DNA from: Brevundimonas sp. UBA5936
GTDB taxonomy: Bacteria; Pseudomonadota; Alphaproteobacteria; Caulobacterales; Caulobacteraceae
Length of the DNA stretch: 11,843 nt
Reading direction: 5' to 3'
NCBI GenBank assembly: GCA_002430835.1
Contig: DJDA01000108.1
Location: forward strand, 1-11,843
A program made the position numbers and the translations under genes. A model generated the notes under the pieces. The model searched no databases. It had not been told where the DNA came from and saw nothing but the letters and a program-made list of their open reading frames with translations. Of this stretch, positions 6,557 through 11,843 are shown piece after piece. The stretch's first letter is position 1; each line of letters starts with the position of its first letter.

Positions 6557-7027
6557 ATGACGACCCGAGACAATCCCGGCGTGCTCGCGCCCCCGCCGCT
6601 GATCTACCTGGCCTTCCTGCTGGCCGGGTTCGGCATCGGCCGCCTGATCGACGAGCCGTCGCTGGGGCTGGCGACGGACTGGCGGCGCGGCCTGGCCTTC
6701 GTGCTGGTGATCGGCGGCCTGGCGCTGGACGGGATCGCCGCCGGAACCTTCCGTCGTCTGGGCACCCCGCCCGAGCCGTGGAAGCCGACGACGGCGCTGG
6801 CGACCGGCGGCCTCTACCGCTTCAGCCGCAACCCGATCTATCTGGGCTTCGCCCTGACCTACGTGGGGTTCGCCGTGGCGATGGACAGCCCTGTGGCGCT
6901 GGGCCTGATCCTGCCCTGCCTGATCGTCATCGACCGCTTCGTCATCGCCCGCGAAGAACGTTATCTGTCGGCGCGCTTCGGCGCTGACTACGACGCCTAT
7001 AGAGGAAGGGTCCGTCGATGGCTGTGA
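6557..7027 (+). CDS. Isoprenylcysteine carboxyl methyltransferase family membrane protein
   Basis: A 156-residue membrane protein of the ICMT/PEMT superfamily, found widely in bacteria without prenylated proteins. Four hydrophobic stretches at about 13-30, 45-62, 93-109 and 112-130 are followed by the cytosolic C-terminal motif. The SAM-binding signatures are GGLYRFSRNPIYLGF (84-98) and EERYLSARFGADYDAYRGRV (133-152), matching the family's RHP-Y and E-x(8)-Y-x(2)-Y patterns, with RNP in place of RHP. The real methyl acceptor is unknown. The ATG at 6557 lies 10 bases after the cupin stop and is preferred to an upstream open frame inside the cupin gene. The end overlaps the next ORF by 10 bases. 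Confidence 0.85.
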   Translation: MTTRDNPGVLAPPPLIYLAFLLAGFGIGRLIDEPSLGLATDWRRGLAFVLVIGGLALDGIAAGTFRRLGTPPEPWKPTTALATGGLYRFSRNPIYLGFALTYVGFAVAMDSPVALGLILPCLIVIDRFVIAREERYLSARFGADYDAYRGRVRRWL

Positions 7028-7308
7028 ACCCCGAAACGCCCGCGCCCCACGCCGATGAGCTGTCGGAAATGGCCATCGAGGAGCTGGACGCCGCCTGCGG
7101 CCTGCGCTGGGTCGAGCTGAAGGCCGTCACCCCCTGGGGCGACACCTATGAAGGCATGGCCCCGTCCGGCCGCACGGTCGAGATCGAGCGCCGCTACCTG
7201 TGGGCGCACGAACCCGCGGGCGCCGTCATCGTCGAGGTCGAGGTCCGCGACCCGGCCCAGCAGACCGGCGCCGAAGCCCGCGCCGTCATCTCGCCCCCGA
7301 ACAGTTGA
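7018..7308 (+). CDS. Hypothetical 96-residue protein
   Basis: I do not recognise this protein. The ATG at 7018 lies inside the end of the methyltransferase gene (10-base overlap) and has a strong Shine-Dalgarno, AGAGGAAGGG (7001-7010). The sequence is acidic and soluble, with no signal peptide or helix of membrane length. An N-terminal Pro/Ala-rich tail is followed by an amphipathic stretch (ELSEMAIEELDAACGLRWVE), then alternating beta-like strands (WGDTYEGMAPSGRTVEIERRYLW and GAVIVEVEVRD) and a short tail. This looks like a compact beta domain. Its position suggests it is co-expressed with the four upstream genes. The low-complexity ends make family assignment hard. Confidence 0.7.
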   Translation: MAVNPETPAPHADELSEMAIEELDAACGLRWVELKAVTPWGDTYEGMAPSGRTVEIERRYLWAHEPAGAVIVEVEVRDPAQQTGAEARAVISPPNS

Positions 7309-7375
7309 TCGAACGGCGTCCGCCCCGCTCATCTCCCCGCTTCCCAATCGCCTCAGCCAAGACTAGCCTCGCCTT

Positions 7376-8383
7376 ATGAAACTCGCCTCGCTCAAGCACG
7401 GCCGTGACGGCCGCCTCGTCGTCGTCTCCAACGACCTGAACTGGTTCACGGACGCCTTTCTGATCGCGCCGACGCTGCAGGCGGCGCTGGACGACTGGGA
7501 GCGGTGCGAGCCGCTGCTACGCGCCCTGGCCGAAAGCCTGGAGCACGAGGGCGTGCCGCGCGGCCGCTTCCACGAGCGCGACGCCGCCGCCCCCCTGCCC
7601 CGCGCCTATCAGTGGGCCGACGGCTCGGCCTATGTGAACCACGTCGAACTGGTGCGTAAGGCGCGCGGCGCCGAGATGCCGCAGAGCTTCTGGACCGACC
7701 CGCTGATGTATCAGGGCGGCTCCGACGGCTTCCTGTCGCCGCGCGACGCCATCCCGCTGAAGGACGAGGCCTGGGGCTGCGACCTGGAGGCCGAGATCGT
7801 GGTCGTGACCGGCGACGTGCCCCTGGGCGCGACGCGCGAAGAGGCCCTGGCGGCGATCCGCCTGGTCGGCCTGGTCAACGACGTCAGCCTGCGCAACCTG
7901 ATCCCGGCCGAACTGTCCAAGGGTTTCGGCTTCGTCCAGTCCAAGCCGGCCAGCGCCCTGTCGCCGGTCTTCGTCACGCCGGACGCCCTCGGAGATCGCT
8001 GGACGGACGGCAAGCTGTCCGGCGCCCTGCTGGTTCAGGTCAACGGCCAGGACTTCGGCAAGGCCGATGCGGGCGTCGACATGACCTTCGACTTCGGCAC
8101 GCTGATCGCCCATCTGGCCAAGACCCGCTCCTTAAGCGCCGGGACGGTCATCGGCTCGGGCACGGTGTCGAACAAGGACGCCGACGGCGGCCCCGGCAAG
8201 CCGGTGTCCGAAGGCGGCCTGGGCTATTCCTGCATCGCCGAGATCCGCACGGTCGAGACCATCCAGACCGGCGCGGCCAAGACCCCCTTCCTCAAGCACG
8301 GCGACACCGTCCGCATCGAGATGCTGGACGACAAGCACCACACCCTGTTCGGCGCCATCGAACAGACAGTGGCGGCGGCCTGA
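7376..8383 (+). CDS. Fumarylacetoacetate hydrolase family protein (probable fumarylacetoacetase)
   Basis: A 335-residue member of the FAH superfamily; with HPPD upstream, it is probably the fumarylacetoacetase that makes fumarate and acetoacetate in the last step of tyrosine breakdown. Metal-ligand signatures are visible: E138 and E140 in CDLEAEIVVVTGDV, and D169 in GLVNDVSLRNLIPAEL. Other family marks are DPLMYQGGSDGFLSP (108-122), GFGFVQSKPASALSPVF (183-199) and the late GSGTVSNKDADGGPGKPVSEGG (260-281). Length and motif order fit the bacterial 330-residue type, shorter than the animal enzyme. The ATG at 7376 has no Shine-Dalgarno; a -10-like ACTAGCCT at 7362-7369 lies only six bases upstream, so the mRNA may be leaderless. 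A 67-base gap separates it from the upstream gene. Related decarboxylase/isomerase members of the superfamily are the alternative. Confidence 0.88.
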   Translation: MKLASLKHGRDGRLVVVSNDLNWFTDAFLIAPTLQAALDDWERCEPLLRALAESLEHEGVPRGRFHERDAAAPLPRAYQWADGSAYVNHVELVRKARGAEMPQSFWTDPLMYQGGSDGFLSPRDAIPLKDEAWGCDLEAEIVVVTGDVPLGATREEALAAIRLVGLVNDVSLRNLIPAELSKGFGFVQSKPASALSPVFVTPDALGDRWTDGKLSGALLVQVNGQDFGKADAGVDMTFDFGTLIAHLAKTRSLSAGTVIGSGTVSNKDADGGPGKPVSEGGLGYSCIAEIRTVETIQTGAAKTPFLKHGDTVRIEMLDDKHHTLFGAIEQTVAAA

Positions 8384-8389
8384 GCGAAC

Positions 8390-8427
8390 GCCGGTCCGTT
8401 TTAGCTTGCGGCGGGATACGGACCGGC
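8390..8427. repeat. 10-bp inverted repeat after the FAH gene, around a predicted promoter
   Basis: GCCGGTCCGT (8390-8399) is perfectly matched by ACGGACCGGC (8418-8427) with an 18-base spacer. It begins six bases after the FAH stop. It might act as a weak terminator hairpin (a TTTT lies just after the left arm, not the right one), or as a binding site: the predicted -35 element lies in the spacer and the right arm runs into the predicted -10 element. Confidence 0.55.
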
Positions 8428-8433
8428 TAGCTT
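8406..8433 (+). promoter_or_regulatory. Predicted housekeeping-type promoter for the TonB-C protein gene
   Basis: TTGCGGC (8406-8412) and GCTAGCTT (8426-8433) are 13 bases apart, resembling the Caulobacter sigma-73 consensus TTGACGS, 10-14 bases, GCTANAWC. The start of transcription would be at about 8440, giving a leader of about 20 bases before the ATG at 8460. This is read by eye and is tentative. Confidence 0.4.
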
Positions 8434-8459
8434 CTTCGGTCATGGAGCGGAGAAGGTTG

Positions 8460-9314
8460 ATGAAAAACGGGCTGTTTCGGGGCCTGACGGCCGCGGTCTT
8501 GAGTTTGACGGCGGCCACAGCAACGACGGCCCAGGACTCTGACGACTGGGATCTGCTGGTTCAGCCCGAAAACGAGCTGACCGTGGCCTATACCCAATTC
8601 GACAATGGCCTTCTGTTGGCCGCCCGCTGCCAGCGCGGGGTCTATCAGGTGATGGTCGGCGGCCTGCCGGCGGCGCCGGAGAGCAAGGACTTCCACAAAT
8701 CCAACCGCATTCTCGTCATCGGCATCGGTGATGAGGAGGAAACGGAGCAACGTTTCCTGCTGGGCGATAATCCCAGCATCGCCTTCTCGGAACTGCCGGC
8801 GCCTCTGGCGCGCCAGATGCGAGAGGGCGGGACGATGACGATTGTGGCGCCCGGAGGCGGCGAAGGCGGTCGGAACCTGCGCTATCTGGTGGAGCTGCCT
8901 GCGTCCAACACCGCAATCGATCAGTCTCTGGCGGCTTGCGGCCGACCGCTTGTCGATCCGCGCGACCAGCAATTGGACGAGCTGAAGGACGACGGCCTCC
9001 CGGTCAATCTGGCCTGGAAGCGGGCGCCTCAGCCCGAATATCCCCAAGGTCGGACCTATACGGCGGGGTTTGCGGTCATCACCTGCCTCAGCCAGGCTGA
9101 CGGCCGGGTGGATGATTGCGTGGTCGAGACGGAATTCCCGGTCGGCGGCGGCTTCGGCGCTGCCGCCATGCGCGGGACGCGCAAGGGGCGACTGGAAAAC
9201 CGCGGGGGCGGCGACGGACCCGTTCCGGTCCGGCTGATCGTCTACCGCGTCAACTACACCATGTCCGATCCTGAGTTCTCGACGGGCAGCCGCCTCCGTC
9301 GCAGCGACGAATGA
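8460..9314 (+). CDS. Exported protein with TonB-like C-terminal domain
   Basis: A 284-residue protein with a signal peptide (MKNGLFRGLTAAVLSLTAAT, cut after about A24). The ATG at 8460 is chosen because GGAGAAGG (8449-8456) lies just upstream; a start at 8442 would add six residues and remain possible if the mRNA is leaderless. The N-terminal region (27-165) is unrecognised and has two cysteines, C57 and C160. Residues 185-268 look like a TonB C-terminal domain: WKRAPQPEYPQG, then GFAVITCLSQADGRVDDCVV, then EFPVGGGFGAAAMRGTRKG, including a cysteine pair C209/C220. Unlike true TonB, it has no retained N-terminal anchor and no Pro-rich spacer, so energy transduction is unlikely. Periplasmic location is inferred. 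The C-terminal assignment is by pattern and should be treated as moderate. Confidence 0.75.
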   Translation: MKNGLFRGLTAAVLSLTAATATTAQDSDDWDLLVQPENELTVAYTQFDNGLLLAARCQRGVYQVMVGGLPAAPESKDFHKSNRILVIGIGDEEETEQRFLLGDNPSIAFSELPAPLARQMREGGTMTIVAPGGGEGGRNLRYLVELPASNTAIDQSLAACGRPLVDPRDQQLDELKDDGLPVNLAWKRAPQPEYPQGRTYTAGFAVITCLSQADGRVDDCVVETEFPVGGGFGAAAMRGTRKGRLENRGGGDGPVPVRLIVYRVNYTMSDPEFSTGSRLRRSDE

Positions 9315-9336
9315 TGCGACACGGTGCGATCTTCGA

Positions 9337-9364
9337 TTGACGGAGGCTTCGCCGTCGCTAGATT
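9337..9364 (+). promoter_or_regulatory. Promoter of tRNA-Leu
   Basis: TTGACGG (9337-9343) and GCTAGATT (9357-9364) are 13 bases apart, a near-perfect fit to the Caulobacter housekeeping consensus TTGACGS, 10-14 bases, GCTANAWC. Transcription would start around 9371, leaving about 16 bases before the mature tRNA at 9387. Confidence 0.75.
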
Positions 9365-9386
9365 GCGCCGCCTTGAGCCTAGCCGT

Positions 9387-9471
9387 GCCGGTGTGGTGGA
9401 ATTGGTAGACGCGCCGGACTCAAAATCCGGTTCCGCAAGGAGTGTCGGTTCGAGTCCGACCACCGGCACCA
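9387..9471 (+). tRNA. tRNA-Leu (anticodon CAA)
   Basis: An 85-base class II tRNA with encoded CCA. Acceptor GCCGGTG (9387-9393) pairs with CACCGGC (9461-9467), discriminator A9468 and CCA at 9469-9471. The anticodon stem CCGGA/TCCGG encloses the loop CTCAAAA, giving anticodon CAA at 9421-9423, which reads the leucine codon UUG. A long variable arm (TCC-GCAA-GGA) and the T-arm GTCGG-TTCGAGT-CCGAC complete it. It is followed by a short T run (9477-9480) with no clear hairpin. Confidence 0.97.
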
Positions 9472-9478
9472 GGGCCTT

Positions 9479-9697
9479 TTAGGGGATCCGAGCGCGGCTC
9501 TCCCCGGATGCGACCTCTTTCGCCGCCGTATCCTGCGAACGCGCCGCCACGGCGACGCCGCCCACCAGGCCATCGCTCTCGACGCAGAACGGGTTCATCT
9601 GCCCTTCCCAGCCGCCGTTGAGCGAGCAGGAATAGCAGCCTGACAGCGTCATGCTGACGCCGATGACCGCCAGAACCTTCCAGATACGATCCGGCAT
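9479..9697 (-). CDS. Small cysteine-rich lipoprotein, unknown function
   Basis: A 72-residue predicted lipoprotein on the minus strand. The start at 9697 (ATG) is chosen because GGAGG lies six bases upstream on that strand; an ATG at 9703 would put GGAGG directly against it. A hydrophobic signal (WKVLAVIGVSMTLSGC) ends in the lipobox L18-S19-G20-C21. The mature part begins CYSCSLNGGWEGQMNPFC, with three cysteines in 18 residues, followed by a small-residue-rich tail. Family unknown; similar short lipoproteins are common and fast-evolving. Its stop lies seven bases beyond the tRNA CCA, so it converges on the tRNA gene. The open frame continues upstream to 9784 but that extension is Arg-rich and not signal-like. 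Confidence 0.7.
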   Translation of the reverse strand: MPDRIWKVLAVIGVSMTLSGCYSCSLNGGWEGQMNPFCVESDGLVGGVAVAARSQDTAAKEVASGESRARIP

Positions 9698-9774
9698 CCT
9701 CATCCTCCATCCCTGCGGTCCCCGTGTAGCACGGCGATGCGCCCGGCGGGCCGTCGCGGCGCAGCTTGCGCGCG

Positions 9775-9807
9775 TCTTGCGCATTCAAGAGACGAATGCC
9801 TCTTGAA
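9775..9807. promoter_or_regulatory. Overlapping inverted repeats between the lipoprotein and tetR genes
   Basis: Three overlapping palindromes are packed into 33 bases: TCTTG (9775-9779)/CAAGA (9786-9790); GCATTC (9781-9786)/GAATGC (9794-9799); and TTCAAGAG (9784-9791)/CTCTTGAA (9800-9807). They cannot all form at once. The repeated TCTTG half-site suggests a protein-binding cluster or alternative hairpins upstream of the tetR promoter. Confidence 0.45.
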
Positions 9808-9832
9808 CAACCGGACACAAGTGTCCACTTAA
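9803..9832 (+). promoter_or_regulatory. Predicted tetR promoter with TetR operator palindrome
   Basis: GGACAC (9813-9818), AA, GTGTCC (9821-9826) is a perfect 6-bp-arm palindrome ending 12 bases before the tetR ATG. A -35-like TTGAAC at 9803-9808 lies upstream and a weak -10-like sequence (ACTTAA, 9827-9832) lies downstream, so the palindrome fills the promoter spacer. That is the classic place for TetR autorepression. Start of transcription would be close to the ATG, so the mRNA may be leaderless; no Shine-Dalgarno precedes it. The palindrome is clear; the promoter elements are weak. Confidence 0.6.
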
Positions 9833-9838
9833 CGCCTC

Positions 9839-10405
9839 ATGACCCGTCCCTTGCGACAAGACGCCGCGGAACGCCGCGAAAGGCTGCTGAAGGCGGCCGA
9901 GGAGGCCTTTGCGCGCGACGGGCTGGACGTGCCCCTGCACCTGATCGCCGAAAAGGCCGGCGTGGGGCGGGCGACGCTGTATCGAAACTTCGCCGATCGG
10001 TCGGCGCTGGTGCTGGCGATCTTCGTCGAGCAGATCGAGGATCTGGGCCGTCGTACGCGCGCGCGGCTGGATGATCCCGACGCCTTCCTGTGGTTCCTGG
10101 AACAGCTGGTCGCCCTGATGATGACCAGCGCCGGCCTGTCCGCGCTCATCCGCGACCTGAAGGTCGAGGCGATGGAGCCGGTGCGCCAGGGCGTGCGCGA
10201 AGCCGGGGCCGAGGCCCTGGCCGTGTCCCAGGCGGCAGGGCGGGTGCGGCCCGATCTGACCGTCGAGGACATTCGCGTCCTGGCCCTGATGCTGGGGGCG
10301 CCGTCGCGGGCGGTCGTCTCGCCCGAGGATCGCATCGCCCTCAGCCGCCGCTCGCTGGAGCTGGCGCTGGACATGGTGCGCCCGCAAGGCGGGGCCCGCA
10401 CATGA
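9839..10405 (+). CDS. TetR/AcrR-family transcriptional repressor
   Basis: A 188-residue repressor. The N-terminal DNA-binding domain holds the family helix-turn-helix, from VPLHLIAEKAGVGRATLYRNF (about 31-51), after the helix ERRERLLKAAEEAFARDG. The C-terminal helical half (about 60-185), which binds ligand, has no recognisable subfamily beyond general TetR type. It very probably controls the overlapping MFS exporter gene and itself: the stop overlaps the next start by ATGA, and a GGACAC-AA-GTGTCC palindrome lies just upstream of the ATG. The inducer is unknown but is likely a substrate of the exporter. Confidence 0.93.
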   Translation: MTRPLRQDAAERRERLLKAAEEAFARDGLDVPLHLIAEKAGVGRATLYRNFADRSALVLAIFVEQIEDLGRRTRARLDDPDAFLWFLEQLVALMMTSAGLSALIRDLKVEAMEPVRQGVREAGAEALAVSQAAGRVRPDLTVEDIRVLALMLGAPSRAVVSPEDRIALSRRSLELALDMVRPQGGART

Positions 10406-11843
10406 GCCGCCATCACTGGAATCTGCCGTGGGAGGACTTCTTCGCCACGCTGAAGCCGCACGAGCGGCCGGTCATGCCCGGCTCGCCGTCCACGCCGGAC
10501 CACGCCATGCCCTGGCGTCTGGCCTATGGCCTGGTCGGCGCCCTGGTCACTCTGACCGGCAGTCTGGGCAATGCGGCCGTGACGGCCAGCCAGCCGCAAC
10601 TGGCGGGATCGCTGGGCGTGACCCTGGCCGAGGCGGCCTGGCTGCCGGTCATCTTCGTCATGACCAATGCGAGCATGAACCTGCTGCTGGTCAAGTTCCG
10701 CCTGCAATACGGCCTGCGGCTGTTCGCCGAGATCGTGCTGATCGTCTTCCTGGCCGCCGCCCTGGCGCACCTGTTCCTGCAGGACTTCGCCTCCACCCTG
10801 GCGGTTCGCGCGGTCGCCGGGGTCGCGGCGGCGGGCATGACGACCCTGGGCATCCTCTACATCATCCAGGCCTTCCCGGCGCAGCACCGCCTGAAAAGCA
10901 TCATCCTGGGCGTCGGCCTGTCCAGCCTGGCCATCCCCATGGCGCGGCTGGGTTTGACCACCCTGCTGGACCGCGACCTGTGGCGGGCCTTCTACATGTT
11001 CGAGGTCGGGCTGGTGCTGGTGACGCTGGCCGCCGTCTTCGCCCTGAAGATGCCGCCCGCCCAGCGCATCAAGAGCTTCGAGCCGCAGGACTTCATCACC
11101 TTCGCCCTGTTCGCGCCGGGCATGGCGCTGCTCAGCGCCGTGCTGGGCCTGGGGCGGATCGTCTGGTGGCTGGAAGCGCCGTGGGTCGGCTGGGCCCTGG
11201 CCGCCGCCGTCCTGTTGCTGTCGGCCGCCGCCATTCATGAATACAACCGCGCCAACCCCCTGATCGACCTGCGCTGGCTGGCCGGGCGCGACATCGTGCG
11301 GCTGATGCTGGCCATCCTGCTGGTGCGGATCGTGCTGTCGGAACAGACCACCGGCGCGGTCGGCTTCCTGCAGCAGATGGGGCTGGGCAACGACCAGATG
11401 CACGACCTGTTCTGGGTCATGCTGGCGGCCACGGCGGCGGGATCGCTGGTCAGCGCCTTCACCCTGAATCCGACCAAGCTGTGGAAGCCGATCTCCATCG
11501 CGCTGGGCCTCATCGCCTTGGGCGCCTATCTGGACAGCCACGCCACCGTGCTGACGCGGCCGGGCGAGCTGTACGTCAGCCAGGCCCTGCTGGCCTTCGC
11601 CGCCGCCTTCTTCATCGGGCCGACGATGATCATCGGCTTCGGCAAGGTGCTGCAGGGCGGCGGCAAGAGCTTCATCAGCTTCATCATCTTCTTCTCCCTC
11701 TGTCAGAACGTCGGCGGTCTGATGGGCTCGGCCCTGATCGGCACCGTCCAGACCCTGCGCGAGAAGTTCCATTCCAACCAGCTGGCCGAGAGCATCGGCC
11801 TGGGCGATCCCGAGACGGTGCAGCGGCTGCAACAGCTGGGCGG
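10402..11843 (+). CDS. DHA2-type MFS multidrug exporter (3' end outside window)
   Basis: The frame opens with ATG at 10402, overlapping the tetR stop, and runs unbroken for 480 codons to the window edge. It is an MFS transporter. A soluble N-terminal tail of about 38 residues is followed by about 13 membrane segments (roughly 41-63, 77-97, 107-127, 132-157, 166-188, 197-216, 230-250, 260-279, 298-318, 334-354, 363-378, 389-413, 424-450), with at least one more expected downstream, consistent with the 14-helix drug:H+ antiporter-2 (EmrB-like) family. Signs of that family are LTGSLGNAAVTASQPQLAGS after the first helix, GVTLAEAAWLPVIF, and RAVAGVAAAGMTTLG in helix 4. The substrate is unknown. 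A HlyD/EmrA partner would usually be adjacent; none is visible here. Confidence 0.9.
   Translation, partial: MSRHHWNLPWEDFFATLKPHERPVMPGSPSTPDHAMPWRLAYGLVGALVTLTGSLGNAAVTASQPQLAGSLGVTLAEAAWLPVIFVMTNASMNLLLVKFRLQYGLRLFAEIVLIVFLAAALAHLFLQDFASTLAVRAVAGVAAAGMTTLGILYIIQAFPAQHRLKSIILGVGLSSLAIPMARLGLTTLLDRDLWRAFYMFEVGLVLVTLAAVFALKMPPAQRIKSFEPQDFITFALFAPGMALLSAVLGLGRIVWWLEAPWVGWALAAAVLLLSAAAIHEYNRANPLIDLRWLAGRDIVRLMLAILLVRIVLSEQTTGAVGFLQQMGLGNDQMHDLFWVMLAATAAGSLVSAFTLNPTKLWKPISIALGLIALGAYLDSHATVLTRPGELYVSQALLAFAAAFFIGPTMIIGFGKVLQGGGKSFISFIIFFSLCQNVGGLMGSALIGTVQTLREKFHSNQLAESIGLGDPETVQRLQQLG

Noticed and set aside
9339..9356. GACGG/CCGTC inverted repeat in the tRNA promoter spacer
   Set aside because: Only 5-bp arms, and the left arm is part of the -35 consensus, so no separate operator is needed to explain it.
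9698..9784. N-terminal extension of the small lipoprotein
   Set aside because: The added residues are Arg/Ala-rich and would precede the signal peptide; GGAGG supports the start at 9697.
10428..11240. A 270-codon plus-strand frame within the MFS gene
   Set aside because: It is a shifted frame of the exporter gene, with Pro/Arg/Gly-rich composition and no membrane pattern. The real frame begins at 10402.
9829..11832. A very long minus-strand open frame (667 codons) across tetR and the MFS gene
   Set aside because: It is Gln/Gly/Asp/His-rich low-complexity sequence typical of an antisense frame in GC-rich DNA, and it covers two well-recognised plus-strand genes.

Overview
The window is a high-GC chromosomal segment of an alphaproteobacterium. 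The best guess is Caulobacteraceae, probably a Brevundimonas-like organism. This rests on the gene families (CobT end, Coq7, DsbB, HPPD), on strong third-position GC bias that creates long empty reading frames on the opposite strand, on promoter-like sites resembling the Caulobacter housekeeping consensus (TTGACGS, a 10-14 base gap, then GCTANAWC), and on GGGGAGG/CCTCCCC intergenic palindromes. The genus is inferred; no search was run.

Layout. Bases 1-1504 (+) hold the 3' end of cobT (aerobic cobaltochelatase subunit), overlapped by four bases with a phytase-esterase-like lipoprotein. A 147-bp inverted-repeat element separates this pair from a convergent minus-strand operon read from 3453 down to 1674: a DedA/YqaA membrane protein, DsbB, and the ubiquinone hydroxylase Coq7. 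A 224-bp divergent intergenic region holding a nested palindrome leads to hppD (tyrosine catabolism) on the plus strand, followed with no gap by a 61-residue membrane protein and a second GGGGAGG-type repeat element. Next comes a tightly packed plus-strand run: an exported isoaspartyl peptidase/asparaginase (preceded by a possible five-codon leader ORF), a cupin, an isoprenylcysteine-methyltransferase-like membrane protein and a 96-residue unknown, then a fumarylacetoacetate hydrolase family protein. After that come an exported protein with a TonB-like C-terminal domain, a tRNA-Leu(CAA) with a clear promoter, a small convergent lipoprotein gene, and a TetR regulator that overlaps a DHA2-type MFS exporter running off the right edge.

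How the genes fit together. HPPD and the FAH-family enzyme are the second and last steps of tyrosine breakdown through homogentisate, but homogentisate dioxygenase and maleylacetoacetate isomerase are not in the window. DsbB passes electrons from thiol oxidation to ubiquinone and Coq7 helps make ubiquinone, so their pairing is functionally sensible. The TetR-MFS pair is a typical autoregulated drug-efflux module, with a palindrome placed inside the predicted promoter.

No CRISPR array, phage, transposase or obvious defence system was seen. The content is mainly ordinary core chromosome. The parts most worth a second look are intergenic: the repeat pair, the possible leader peptide, the palindromes at 3511-3564, 8390-8427 and 9775-9826, and the unusual TonB-C protein.
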